Assembly (NCBI GenBank): GCA_025963715.1
Contig: JAOQAG010000005.1
Coordinates: forward strand, 1 to 64,000
Source of the DNA: Bacteroidota bacterium
GTDB lineage: Bacteria; Bacteroidota; Bacteroidia; 2-12-FULL-35-15
Reading direction: 5' to 3'
Length of the DNA: 64,000 nt
Shown here piece after piece: positions 8,461-16,347 of the stretch. The first letter of the stretch is position 1, and every line of letters starts with the position of its first letter. A model generated the notes under the pieces. It ran no database searches and was not told where the DNA came from. It saw only the letters and a program-made list of their open reading frames with translations. A program made the translations under genes and the position numbers.

Positions 8461-8496
8461 AAGAAATTCCGGAGCGATCCGGAATTTCTTGTTTTA
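8461..8496 (+). terminator. Terminator after small helical protein gene
   Basis: AAGAAATTCCGGA, loop GCGA, TCCGGAATTTCTT form a perfect 13-bp stem followed by GTTTTAT. Confidence 0.85.
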
Positions 8497-8504
8497 TGGT
8501 GTTA

Positions 8505-8800
8505 CTATTTTACCACTAAGGCACTAAGCACACCAAGGCTTTTTTTGCCCCGCCCCCTTTAAACCACAAAAGAAACAAAAGAATACAAAAGACGAAGCCC
8601 GTAAATTAACGTGGTAGGTTTGTGATAACGGATGCACGCAGTAATCTTAATTTATCCTATTCAAACAGTAAAATAGAAAACACAGCCATCTTTTTTTGAT
8701 CATAAAAATCCTAATAGATCTGCGTTCCCATTGCATTTAGCATCCTGCAAATAATTACGGGATCCCGCAACAGGTGCGGGATGGGCACTCCTTAAAAGAG
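8505..8800. repeat. Intergenic repeat fragments
   Basis: Tail-to-tail gap. It holds a CCACTAAGGCACTAAG word block (8512-8533), an AACCACAAAAGAAACAAAAG block (8562-8581), a fragment resembling repeat B (GATCATAAAAATCC and GATCTGCGTTCC, about 8698-8728) and a GATCCCGCA/TGCGGGATG palindrome (8760-8783). No gene is seen. Confidence 0.6.
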
Positions 8801-8824
8801 TGATAAATGTAAGATCATTGAAAA

Positions 8825-9412
8825 TTAACCAACAAGAGGTTTATAAACTTTTTTCTTCACAGCTTTTGCCGTAATCTCCGTAATGCCTTTGCTGCGATAC
8901 GAAGGATGCTGTGATTTTAGTTGCAGCAATAAATCAAAAAGTGTGGCAGTGGCCAATGCATCGCCTTCGGCGCGGTGACGGGCTTTATTGCCAATACCGA
9001 GTGATTCGCACAATTTACCGAGACTGTAGGATTTTTTTCCCGGCATTAATTTTCTGCTAAGTTGCACGGTGCATAATTTCGGGCGTTCGAAGGTGTGTCC
9101 CAATGCTGCTAACTCATCACGGATAAAATTATAATCGAAACTTACGTTGTGTGCAATAAAAATATTGCCGCTGGTGAGTTCCAGCACTTTTTTTGAAATG
9201 TCGCGGAAGCGTGGCGCATTTGCGACCATTCCGTTGGTAATCCCGGTAATGTTGGTATACAAAGGCGAAATGTAGCATTCGGGGTTTATCAGCGTGGTAT
9301 AATTTTCCACTACTGATAAACCGTCATGTACCAAAATGCAGATCTCGGTGATCCTTCCGTTATAGGAATTAAATTTGCCGCCGCAGGTTTCTATATCAAT
9401 GATGCAAAACAT
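8825..9412 (-). CDS. DEDDh 3'-5' exonuclease, DnaQ-like
   Basis: 195 residues. ExoI has D6-x-E8 (FCIIDIETCGG), ExoII HNVSFDYNFIRDEL, and ExoIII HRAEGDALATA with the DEDDh histidine, giving all four acidic residues plus the general base. Length matches the exonuclease domain of DNA polymerase III epsilon/PolC. In many Bacteroidota this domain is fused to a GIY-YIG region, but here it stands alone with about 25 extra C-terminal residues (TAKAVKKKVYKPLVG). It starts 16 bases after the stop of the LexA-like regulator and probably shares its transcript, suggesting a damage-responsive or proofreading role (inference). Confidence 0.9.
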   Translation of the reverse strand: MFCIIDIETCGGKFNSYNGRITEICILVHDGLSVVENYTTLINPECYISPLYTNITGITNGMVANAPRFRDISKKVLELTSGNIFIAHNVSFDYNFIRDELAALGHTFERPKLCTVQLSRKLMPGKKSYSLGKLCESLGIGNKARHRAEGDALATATLFDLLLQLKSQHPSYRSKGITEITAKAVKKKVYKPLVG

Positions 9413-9428
9413 GGGGCAAAGATACTTT

Positions 9429-10184
9429 TTATCTTCCCATTTCCACGCGGTACGATTGTAAAAACCGGATCACGTTATCGATATTCAGTTCCTGCGCCTT
9501 AAATTCGCCGATATTGAGGCTGCATACAAAGCTCCATACTTCCAGGATGTTTTCGGTTTGCACGGTGTATGGAACATACGCGGGATTATCCGAATGGAAT
9601 TCAAAAATATTGGCGGCTTTTTTCTTTTCGCGGTACAGGCGTTTATACACCAGCCCATCGTCTTTTGTAAGTACAATATACGTTTGCCCGTCTTTGATCT
9701 CTTCCAGTGATTCTACATAACGGCCTACCACAATGGTTCCGTCTTTTAACGGCGGCATCGAATCTCCTTTTATAGGAAAAGCGCGGTGTTTCCCGATGAT
9801 CTTGAACGGAAGGTTCATTACCGGCAGGTCTTCAATAAATTGCGGATCGGCATACCCGTTGAGATAACCGGCCATGGCTCTTACATTTACCACTTCCACC
9901 AGGTCGTTGTTGTTTTTGTCTACCTGGATCGGCAGCAAGGTGCGGTGTTTCCCGATCTTCATCATGGCTTCCACTGTACTTTTACTAAAATCCGCACGGA
10001 TCAGCGCATCAATTGATACCAGGAAATAATCCGATAAACGGATGAGCATATCGATCGGGGGCTGGTTGCGTGATTCTTCGTAAGCACCCAAACGGGCGCG
10101 TGTAATTCCTAGATCTTCGGCGAGCTGCTCCTGGGATAATCTTTTTTGATCCCTCAAAGCCTTAATGTTTTTAGCTATTTTCAT
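9429..10184 (-). CDS. LexA-like transcriptional repressor, XRE HTH plus S24 peptidase
   Basis: 251 residues. The N-terminal helix-turn-helix of the XRE/Cro type (about residues 5-60, LSQEQLAEDLGITRARLGAYE) is followed by an S24 self-cleavage domain. The nucleophile is Ser142 (IKGDSMPP), the general base Lys181 (LVYKRLY) and the likely scissile bond Ala105-Gly106 (RAMAGYL). These are the elements needed for RecA-stimulated autocleavage in LexA and phage repressors (family knowledge). A perfect 19-bp palindrome 26 bases upstream is a plausible self-operator. Similar XRE-S24 proteins serve as chromosomal LexA substitutes or prophage repressors. No phage genes adjoin it here. Confidence 0.93.
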   Translation of the reverse strand: MKIAKNIKALRDQKRLSQEQLAEDLGITRARLGAYEESRNQPPIDMLIRLSDYFLVSIDALIRADFSKSTVEAMMKIGKHRTLLPIQVDKNNNDLVEVVNVRAMAGYLNGYADPQFIEDLPVMNLPFKIIGKHRAFPIKGDSMPPLKDGTIVVGRYVESLEEIKDGQTYIVLTKDDGLVYKRLYREKKKAANIFEFHSDNPAYVPYTVQTENILEVWSFVCSLNIGEFKAQELNIDNVIRFLQSYRVEMGR

Positions 10185-10209
10185 GATTGCTATGTTTTAT
10201 AGCACAAAG

Positions 10210-10228
10210 ATACTATATTTTATAGTAT
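10210..10228. promoter_or_regulatory. Palindromic operator between two divergent -7 elements
   Basis: ATACTATA-TTT-TATAGTAT is a perfect inverted repeat. Its right half overlaps TATGTTTG (plus strand, 10224-10231) and its left half overlaps TATCTTTG (minus strand, ending at 10207). Both fit the Bacteroidota -7 consensus TAnnTTTG. One dimer bound here would block transcription in both directions, so autoregulation by the XRE-S24 protein is the natural reading. -33 boxes are not clear on either side. Confidence 0.65.
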
Positions 10229-10234
10229 GTTTGT

Positions 10235-10430
10235 ATCCGAAAGCAAAATTTTTTTTGTGAGGTTGAAAATGCAGCCCGGGCCGACCGGATCGATAACATA
10301 AAACTATCGCCGTGGTTATAACATAATTGGTCCGAAAAGTATCCGGGTTGCATGAGTGGAAAAAAGAAAAAATTTGTTTGTGATCAGTATGTGAAAATGC
10401 CGCCCGGGGTAAAACGGGCGGCATTTTTAT
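10235..10430 (+). ncRNA. Candidate short transcript from the regulator's divergent promoter
   Basis: The plus-strand -7 element at 10224-10231 would start a transcript near 10238, and a strong terminator ends at 10430, giving roughly 190 nt. The interval has complementary GC segments (CCCGGGCCGACCGG near 10277-10291, and ATAACATAAAACTATC...GTTATAAC). It also has a 27-codon reading frame (10352-10435), but that frame runs through the terminator stem, so a non-coding RNA is more likely. Expression is untested. Confidence 0.35.
10397..10430 (+). terminator. Strong GC-rich terminator
   Basis: ATGCCGCCCG, loop, CGGGCGGCAT form a 10-bp stem followed by TTTTATTTT. No known gene precedes it on the plus strand, which supports a short divergent transcript. 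Confidence 0.75.
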
Positions 10431-10452
10431 TTTGAGTAATTTAATTTTTGTC

Positions 10453-10660
10453 ACTTTTTGGCGGCCAAAAAGTAACCAAAAAGCCTTTTAATCTTGTAAT
10501 GCAATTTCTTCTTCCGCTTTCGCTCAGAAGAACCGCGGCTAACGATCGCCTATTAATTCTCAGCACTGATCTGATATATCCGAAAAGATTTTTTGTTTCT
10601 GCATCATTCGTCCGGCGATCATTCCCGCTATTGCTGCACAAGATCAAAAGCGTCTACCCG
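10453..10660. repeat. Dispersed repeat A, copy 2
   Basis: Opens with a perfect ACTTTTTGGC-G-GCCAAAAAGT palindrome (10453-10473). It continues with about 150 bases matching copy 1 (548-775) at high identity, and runs directly into the tandem repeat B array. The same A-then-B order recurs, inverted, at 63480-63866. Confidence 0.8.
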
Positions 10661-11232
10661 GGTGAATCGTATTTTTTAATTGTGATTGCAATCCTGTGTT
10701 TAATCAATTATCATTTAATAGCTATTTGATAAATTTATATTCCAATCAAATCATAATTTGATCATAAGCGCCACAGGCGATCTTTTTAACATCATAAAAA
10801 TCATTTTTGATCTGCGTTCCGATACACAGTACTTCGCTATCACTGCACAAGATCAAAAGCGTCTACCCGGGTGAGTAGTATTCTTAATTGTAACGCATTG
10901 CTGTGTGTGGTCATCATTAATAAAACATTTCATAAATTATACTCTAATCAAATCATAATTTGATCATAAGCGCCACAGGCGATCTTTTTTAACATCATAA
11001 AAATCATTTTTGATCTGCGTTCCGATACACAGTACTTCGCTATTGCTGCACAAGATCAAAAGCGTCTACCCGGGTGTGTAGTGTTCTTAATTATAACGCA
11101 TTGCAGTGTGTTGTTATCATTAATAAAACATTTCATCAATTATACTCTAATCAAATCATAATTTGATCATAAGCGCCACAGGCGATCTTTTTAACATCAT
11201 AAAAATCATTTTTGATCTGCGTTCCAATACAC
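10632..11232. repeat. Tandem repeat B, about three 203-bp units
   Basis: Unit landmarks: TGCACAAGATCAAAAGCG at about 10635, 10844 and 11047, and AATCAAATCATAATTTGATC at 10744, 10946 and 11149 (spacings 202-209). Each unit contains a perfect ATCAAATCATAATTTGAT-type palindrome, AAGCGCCACAGGCGAT (a GCC/GGC hairpin), TGATCTGCGTTCC and a CTACCCGGGTG block. The last unit stops just before the beta-barrel gene. No ORF is conserved across the units. Confidence 0.9.
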
Positions 11233-11241
11233 AGCACGCCA

Positions 11242-12153
11242 TTACAGGTTGTAATAAAAGCGCAATCCTACCGCATTCTGCAATTTTAAATGCGCATTGG
11301 TGGTCAGCTTAATGCCTTCGTAAGATGGATTGTAAACAAACTGTACTCTGAATTTAGTATTTGCATTCAGGTTGATCCCCAATCCGCCAAAAGCGCCAAA
11401 ACCTGTGCCGATAGGTTTTTTTACGTAATACGCATTGTAGCCGGGTTCGTAATAATAACTGGTAAGGTCGATCAGCAGGCCATTGATCTGAATCTGGTTT
11501 TTGTAAAATTTGGAGATGGTAACGTTCATCCCGCCTTCAATAAAAAAGTTTGCCTTTTTGGTAATGTCGCCGAGGATCCGCTGGTAAGCAAGCTGGAAGA
11601 TCAGGCGTTGCTCCATTCCTTTGATCGCAAATGTTTTGATGGCCTGGTTTACTTGCGTAGAGCCGGTTGGCGGCGTGGTGGTAATAGTAAAATTTCCGTT
11701 GCTGGTCAGCTGCACGGCGTTTACATTTAAGAGGATCGCATTTTTAGGATCAACGGAATAACGGCATTGCAAGCCAAATAAAAACGCGGGTTGATAACGC
11801 ATATTGGCAGGCATATCGCTTTCATTAAAGGTCCATTCGCCATGCTGCACGCCCAGTGCATCGGCAATCTTATCGGGCTGACCGTAACCGCCGCCGTATT
11901 CCATCACAATTTTATTATACATATAACTGTTTTCAAAACTGTTGCGGTTGCCGTCGAAATCAAAGCCGTAACCATCGTATAAATTGGCGGTGGACTGGTT
12001 GGCGAAATAAGCACCCACGATCATCCCGATGTGGAAACCTTTTTGTTTGCCGGTGTATACAGGATTACCGTCGGCATCGGTACTATCGGCCTGCGCCATT
12101 GCCGTAGTTGAAAACACGAGTAACAGTGCGCTTAATTTCAGAATTTTATTCAT
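11242..12153 (-). CDS. Outer-membrane beta-barrel protein of unknown function
   Basis: 303 residues with a signal peptide (MNKILKLSALLLVFSTTAMAQ). The mature part has alternating polar/aromatic strands and ends in a C-terminal strand LQNAVGLRFYYNL, with the terminal aromatic/leucine pattern of outer-membrane barrels. GFGAFGGLGINLNANTKFRVQFVY resembles PorT/OmpW-like barrels of Bacteroidota, though no named family is certain. The C-terminus adjoins the repeat B array. Confidence 0.75.
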   Translation of the reverse strand: MNKILKLSALLLVFSTTAMAQADSTDADGNPVYTGKQKGFHIGMIVGAYFANQSTANLYDGYGFDFDGNRNSFENSYMYNKIVMEYGGGYGQPDKIADALGVQHGEWTFNESDMPANMRYQPAFLFGLQCRYSVDPKNAILLNVNAVQLTSNGNFTITTTPPTGSTQVNQAIKTFAIKGMEQRLIFQLAYQRILGDITKKANFFIEGGMNVTISKFYKNQIQINGLLIDLTSYYYEPGYNAYYVKKPIGTGFGAFGGLGINLNANTKFRVQFVYNPSYEGIKLTTNAHLKLQNAVGLRFYYNL

Positions 12154-12175
12154 GGGGCGAATAAATTTATAGCAT

Positions 12176-12397
12176 TTATTTTTTCTTTAAAGGCTGGAGC
12201 AAATATTCCAACCCGTTACTTTTTATCTCATACATGGTTTGCAGCAGCATCCCGAGTTTGCCTTCCGGAAAGCCTTTGCGGTTGAACCATTCCAGGTAAG
12301 AAACCGGAAGATCGCACAAAACCGTATTCTCATATTTTCCAAAAGGCATTTTCATTTCTACCAATTGTAATAGCAAAGCGGGATTGGGCATCATCAT
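12176..12397 (-). CDS. DUF3820 family small protein
   Basis: 73 residues. The motif MPFGKYENTVLCDLPVSYL followed by EWFNRKGFPEGKLG is the signature of DUF3820 (PF12843, putative quorum-sensing-regulated virulence factor family), a small soluble domain resembling the tail of exonuclease X. Three methionines open the frame. MPNPALLL (third residue) is an equally good start. It lies 22 bases upstream of the beta-barrel gene on the same strand, but a functional link is not evident. Confidence 0.8.
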   Translation of the reverse strand: MMMPNPALLLQLVEMKMPFGKYENTVLCDLPVSYLEWFNRKGFPEGKLGMLLQTMYEIKSNGLEYLLQPLKKK

Positions 12398-12518
12398 CCG
12401 AAATTACAGATTAATCGTTTAGTAAACGGCGAAATTTCTGTAAAATTTTGTTAAATTTAAAAGAAAAGCTTCCATCCGGCGTTAATTTTAAAAAATTGAA
12501 CGGACATTTGCATTCCTG

Positions 12519-13682
12519 ATGAAAAAAATAATAGTTGTATTTCTTTTACTGCTTCAAAACATATTTCCGGGATCTGCGCAAAGCGATTGCAGCGGAAATT
12601 CCCATTCGTCGTTTTTTGGTGAGCGCGCCAAAATGCTGCTGCCACCCGCCGCAAATGTGGTGCGTGTGTTCATGGATAAATCGGGTTTTTATTACCCCGA
12701 CATGTACATTGCAGATGAAGAGCTGGAGCGCTATTGCAGTTCACTGAAAGAATGGTATGCTGCCAATCCCGAAAAATTGAAAATATTATGCGATCAGTAC
12801 CGGGTGGATCATTCGCTTTCCGCAGATGAAAAAATAAGCCGTTTGAATGATTCCGTTGCAAAAAGTTATGTGCGCGTCATCAATCAAAAAACAAAAGAGT
12901 ATCCCACTGTGGATGTGCTGATCCACGGTTTTCGTAAAAAAGCGTATGGGAATGTAGGTGGCACTTCCTCTTATTCCATCAATGATTATGAGCGTTTTGA
13001 AAATGTGTTGTCGGGAGCCGGAACAAAAAATTTGTATGTGGAGATTTACTGGGATGGTAAATTTATTACACCGGCTCAATCCTATAAATACAGGGGATTT
13101 AAATTATTTGAAAACAGTGCCATTCCCAATGCCGGAAATGCGGGTGTGGAATTGCGCCGGGTTGTTTCGTTTATTGACTGTGAGAACCTGAATGTGATCA
13201 CGCACAGTTTAGGTGCGCGGGTAGGGTGTGAGCTGTTGTTCAACGCATCAAAAGCCGGATTGCCGGATGAAAAAATACTGCAGACACCGGCGCAGAAAAA
13301 CGTGCACTTATGCATGATCGAGCCTGCTATTGGTGCGGATCTGTTTGATGATTATTACTCCAGGAACACCACGCTGGATTACAAAAATAAAGACAATTAC
13401 AAACTGGGAATGGTGTACAATGAAAATGATTTTGTGCTGTTAAAAAATTACCAGTGGAAATTTATTAAAATCGTTTCTTCACCGCTGGAATATGGAAATA
13501 CATCGCTGGGATGCAATTACCAAAAATGCATTCCTGCATTGCAAAAAACATTTGCAGTGCAGTATCCGAATTCGGTTTTTGAAACACCGTTTAATTTTTC
13601 AAATGTTGGAGGCGATCATCGTTTGTTTGCATATAGCCGCGATGCACAGTTTGCAAAAGTGATGGCGTTTTTGAATGATTAG
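12519..13682 (+). CDS. Secreted alpha/beta hydrolase
   Basis: 387 residues with a signal peptide (MKKIIVVFLLLLQNIFPGSAQ). An oxyanion-type VLIHGFRKKAYG strand-loop (about residues 133-144) precedes the nucleophile elbow VITHSLGARVG with Ser230. The likely catalytic histidine is His367 in GGDHRLFAY near the C-terminus. The layout matches DUF900-like/esterase-type hydrolases. The roughly 120 residues before the core are unrecognised. Substrate is unknown, and location is periplasmic or extracellular. It is a single gene, with the repeat-rich region 13683-14000 downstream. Confidence 0.8.
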   Translation: MKKIIVVFLLLLQNIFPGSAQSDCSGNSHSSFFGERAKMLLPPAANVVRVFMDKSGFYYPDMYIADEELERYCSSLKEWYAANPEKLKILCDQYRVDHSLSADEKISRLNDSVAKSYVRVINQKTKEYPTVDVLIHGFRKKAYGNVGGTSSYSINDYERFENVLSGAGTKNLYVEIYWDGKFITPAQSYKYRGFKLFENSAIPNAGNAGVELRRVVSFIDCENLNVITHSLGARVGCELLFNASKAGLPDEKILQTPAQKNVHLCMIEPAIGADLFDDYYSRNTTLDYKNKDNYKLGMVYNENDFVLLKNYQWKFIKIVSSPLEYGNTSLGCNYQKCIPALQKTFAVQYPNSVFETPFNFSNVGGDHRLFAYSRDAQFAKVMAFLND

Positions 13683-13726
13683 ATTTACCACTAAGGGCAC
13701 TAAGATCACTAAGGAAAAAGAAGAAA

Positions 13727-13838
13727 GCCACAGATTCACAGATTTTTAAAAGTAAAATTATTCTTCAGATTAAATCGCAAAGCGATTTTGCCGATCCTTG
13801 TATTCCTTTTTTAATTTTTTAATCTGTGAATCTGTGGC
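13727..13838. repeat. Inverted repeat: GCCACAGATTCACAGATTTTTAA arms
   Basis: The left arm GCCACAGATTCACAGATT and the right arm AATCTGTGAATCTGTGGC are perfect complements about 75 bases apart. An inner ATCGCAAAGCGAT palindrome lies between them. A second copy with the same arms and inner stem lies at 35959-36078. Both follow plus-strand genes. Confidence 0.85.
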
Positions 13839-13858
13839 GGCTTAACTCGCATTTTTTT

Positions 13859-13951
13859 GCCACATAAGGCACAAAATAATGTAACATACCAATGTTATTA
13901 CATGCTTAACGGGTATTGCCTTATGTGTTCCTTTGTGCCTTATGTGGTGGC
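13859..13951. repeat. Inverted repeat: GCCACATAAGGCACA arms
   Basis: GCCACATAAGGCAC and GTGCCTTATGTGG arms enclose GTAACATACCAATGTTATTAC, itself an imperfect palindrome. Single-arm relatives occur at 45015-45045, 53933-53963 and 61616-61646. Confidence 0.8.
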
Positions 13952-13976
13952 CGTTTCTTTTCATTTTTTATCTGTG

Positions 13977-13994
13977 TCCCGATAGCTATCGGGG
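13977..13994. repeat. TCCCGATAGCTATCGGGG palindrome
   Basis: Near-perfect 18-bp palindrome between the inverted repeat and the promoter of the next operon. It is a common intergenic palindrome in Bacteroidota. Confidence 0.7.
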
Positions 13995-14040
13995 CTGTGG
14001 CAACCGCTTTTTAATAATTTGTTAATTCCCCGCATTTAAT

Positions 14041-14070
14041 TTTGATTAAATAAAAATTGGTATATATTTA
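14041..14070 (+). promoter_or_regulatory. Candidate promoter of the ferritin-like/MNIO operon
   Basis: TTTG (14041-14044), an 18-base spacer and TATATTTA (14063-14070) match the Bacteroidota -33/-7 pattern with one deviation at the last base. This predicts a leader of about 180 nt before the ATG at 14258. Confidence 0.45.
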
Positions 14071-14134
14071 CCACATCACTTCCTGCTGTTTCTTATTATA
14101 AGTTATAAGATTAGCAACACATACGCGTTGTAAC

Positions 14135-14221
14135 CTACTCCGTTACTCCGTAAGATAAACCGGCAACATCTCCTGTAAATGGTTTGTATTCTGCAGCAGC
14201 ATTTTTGGCATTTTCAATCAT
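14135..14221 (-). CDS. Possible 28-residue peptide divergent from the MNIO operon
   Basis: On the minus strand, MIENAKNAAAEYKPFTGDVA continues with GLSYGVTE and a stop. The composition is protein-like (no runs, mixed acidic, basic and aromatic residues) although it lies in the leader of the ferritin-like gene. It could be a degenerate gene fragment or a small peptide. There is no cysteine, so it does not resemble a classical MNIO precursor. Confidence 0.25.
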   Translation of the reverse strand: MIENAKNAAAEYKPFTGDVAGLSYGVTE

Positions 14222-14257
14222 ACTATTAATTTAACTAACTAACCCCAAAATCAGTTT

Positions 14258-16333
14258 ATGAAAAAACCAGCACATGACAAGTCCGCGCTTTTTGATCGCG
14301 ACCCCTCTCATTTCGAAACCGACAAAGCTGCGGTAGAAGCCATCGTTCAGGCGGCAGTAAATGTGGAATTGTTTACCATTCCATTGTACATGACCAGCCT
14401 GTACTCCCTGCAGGGTGTTCACCAGATCAACAGCAAAGGAAGCGATATGTATAAAGGCCGCGTATGGCCGGGATTAGCGCCAAGCTTTAAACCGGGCTCG
14501 CTGGGCAATGTTCCTGAAAACGAAAAAGCATTCAATACTATTTTCAGTGTGTTTATTGAAGAGATGCTGCACTTGCAAATTGCATCCAACCTTGCCAATA
14601 TTTTAAAAGTAAAACCGACATTTACACAAATGTCGACCAAGGCTGATCATTACGCATGGTCGTGTTACGGAGATGACAAAACCGAGATCCCGTACATTCT
14701 TGATTTCCGGGATTGCAAACCGCCTTATGATAAAATAAAAGTAAAGCTGGATAAATTATCGCTGGAGCAAAACGAATTGTTCCTTGCTATTGAAGCGCCG
14801 GAAAATGATGAGCCGGGAAAAACATCCGCCATTGAGCGAATCAAAGACAATGCATCGGAACGCATCCACCCGTATTTTCCTTCGGTACCCCTGAAGAACT
14901 GGAAAAAAGGCGATAAGCTGCCGATGTTCGGTTCCATTGGTGCCATGTACCAATGCCTGTGGGATTATTTTGATATGGAATACAAAGCAAAAGATGGAAC
15001 GGTTACCACGCTGTGGGAAAAAATGTATTGTTCCGCTACATTGCAACGCGATCTGTTTAACGTTACTTCTAAAAGCCATCCATACAGGGAATACCAGGGA
15101 TTGGAAACAAAAGTGGAAGGCTGGTTACCGCCTGCAGCAAAAGAAATGGCGTTTAAATTAATTTGCGCGATCACCGATCAGGGCGAAGGAAAAGGAATCA
15201 GTAAAAACATCCGCCCTAGCCCGAACATATTAAAAGCAGTAGCACCGGTAAACCAGGCATCGGACATTGCATTGAAAAAAGATTATCCTTCTTACAATGA
15301 TGAAGGAAAAGAAGTTCCATCTGCAAAAGCACATGCCCGTTTTGGAAACGGAGCAGAAGATCACTACGAGCGTTTCCTTGCGATAAAAACCGATCTGGAA
15401 TCGAACAAAATTGTAACCTGGGACGAGTGGAGAGCCGGTGAAACCAACAAATGGAAAGCAAAAGACCTGGAAGGACATGGGTATGATCCGAAATATAATA
15501 ATTTGCCGACTGCCGAAAAAATTGCAGCAGCATTGAATCGACTTGCTAATCCAACAAAAGCGGACGGCACGCCGGACAAAGAAAAACAAAAAGCGAATTA
15601 TAAACAATTCTGTCAGATTGCTACCGGCGCCATTGCCGGGATTACAACCGTGCTGGATGATTATTGGAAAGATGCAGCAGTTGGTTTTCCGTTCCCATCT
15701 ATGGGCGGTTCCGGCGATCGTTTGATGATGTGCTGGGCGGTATTTGGTAAAGTGCCTGATCTTTCAGTAGGTATACAACCGCGCCTGAAAGATAAATTAT
15801 ACCATGCCTGCCAGGGAATGGATCTCACAAATGATTTAACTACGGTGGATAATATTTGCGGTTCGCCGGAAGTATACCACAATTGCAAAGGCTCCAATTC
15901 CTGTAAAGCCGAAGGCGGCTGCGGATTTGTGCAGCAGGTGGGCCAGTCGCAATCCTGCGGTGGCAGCAGCAGCGTAGCAATATTGCAGGCGCGTGACGGT
16001 GTGGAGTTAACTGCTGCTTACAGCGCTCCTGCGGATAATATCTGCAAAAGCTTTGGTGGCTGTGCGGTTCCTATTTCGGCATCGCAGATCTATCCTGATT
16101 TTGAGAACACGCAAAAAATGGCGAATGTTGGCGCTATGGAATTGAATGATTTTGTAGGTAAAGATCATAAAACGGTAAAAATACCAAATGCAAAACTGGA
16201 ATTTAAATCGGGTGATTATGTATACGATGTTGCCTGGAAAGCGTACACCGAAGTGTTGAAGCACCGTAAAAAAACGGTACCGGCAATGCCGGAACCAAGC
16301 GATATCCGTTTGGCATTTCCTCCATCCACCTAG
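14258..16333 (+). CDS. Ferritin-like protein (VioB/iminophenyl-pyruvate dimer synthase family) with internal Cys-rich segment
   Basis: 691 residues, no signal peptide. The N-terminal ferritin-like domain (PF12902 type, about residues 20-330) shows [18 protein letters not shown] with Glu37 and [14 protein letters not shown] with Glu101/102 and His105, consistent with a diiron-type E...EExxH site. Near the C-terminus (residues 534-602) is a cysteine-rich stretch: C543-K-G-S-N-S-C549-K-A-E-G-G-C555-G, then C567, and later C596-K-S-F-G-G-C602-A-V-P. The C-terminus ends RLAFPPST, as in VioB-like relatives. Fourteen bases later starts a DUF692 iron oxygenase, whose known substrates carry cysteine motifs of the EGKCG kind. 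I infer that this protein is both a diiron enzyme or scaffold and the substrate of the modification enzymes. It is much longer than known MNIO precursors. Confidence 0.85.
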   Translation: MKKPAHDKSALFDRDPSHFETDKAAVEAIVQAAVNVELFTIPLYMTSLYSLQGVHQINSKGSDMYKGRVWPGLAPSFKPGSLGNVPENEKAFNTIFSVFIEEMLHLQIASNLANILKVKPTFTQMSTKADHYAWSCYGDDKTEIPYILDFRDCKPPYDKIKVKLDKLSLEQNELFLAIEAPENDEPGKTSAIERIKDNASERIHPYFPSVPLKNWKKGDKLPMFGSIGAMYQCLWDYFDMEYKAKDGTVTTLWEKMYCSATLQRDLFNVTSKSHPYREYQGLETKVEGWLPPAAKEMAFKLICAITDQGEGKGISKNIRPSPNILKAVAPVNQASDIALKKDYPSYNDEGKEVPSAKAHARFGNGAEDHYERFLAIKTDLESNKIVTWDEWRAGETNKWKAKDLEGHGYDPKYNNLPTAEKIAAALNRLANPTKADGTPDKEKQKANYKQFCQIATGAIAGITTVLDDYWKDAAVGFPFPSMGGSGDRLMMCWAVFGKVPDLSVGIQPRLKDKLYHACQGMDLTNDLTTVDNICGSPEVYHNCKGSNSCKAEGGCGFVQQVGQSQSCGGSSSVAILQARDGVELTAAYSAPADNICKSFGGCAVPISASQIYPDFENTQKMANVGAMELNDFVGKDHKTVKIPNAKLEFKSGDYVYDVAWKAYTEVLKHRKKTVPAMPEPSDIRLAFPPST
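15857..16066 (+). other. Cysteine-rich candidate modification segment within the ferritin-like protein
   Basis: Codons 534-602 encode seven cysteines (534, 543, 549, 555, 567, 596, 602) in two clusters with CK..GGC repeats. The first cluster contains E-G-G-C-G, one residue off the EGKCG motif modified in bufferins by MNIO enzymes (family knowledge). Outside this segment the protein has few cysteines. Confidence 0.6.
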
Positions 16334-16347
16334 TTTGCAGAATTGAT

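Noticed and set aside
10352-10435. 27-codon plus-strand ORF beside the XRE regulator
   Set aside because: It runs through the terminator stem, so translation would have to cross it. A non-coding transcript is preferred.
10441-10647. Minus-strand 68-residue reading frame in repeat A copy 2
   Set aside because: Repeat-derived. N- and C-termini differ completely from copy 1.
10632-11232. CRISPR array or plasmid iterons
   Set aside because: The 203-bp units are nearly identical throughout with no spacers, and no rep gene is nearby.
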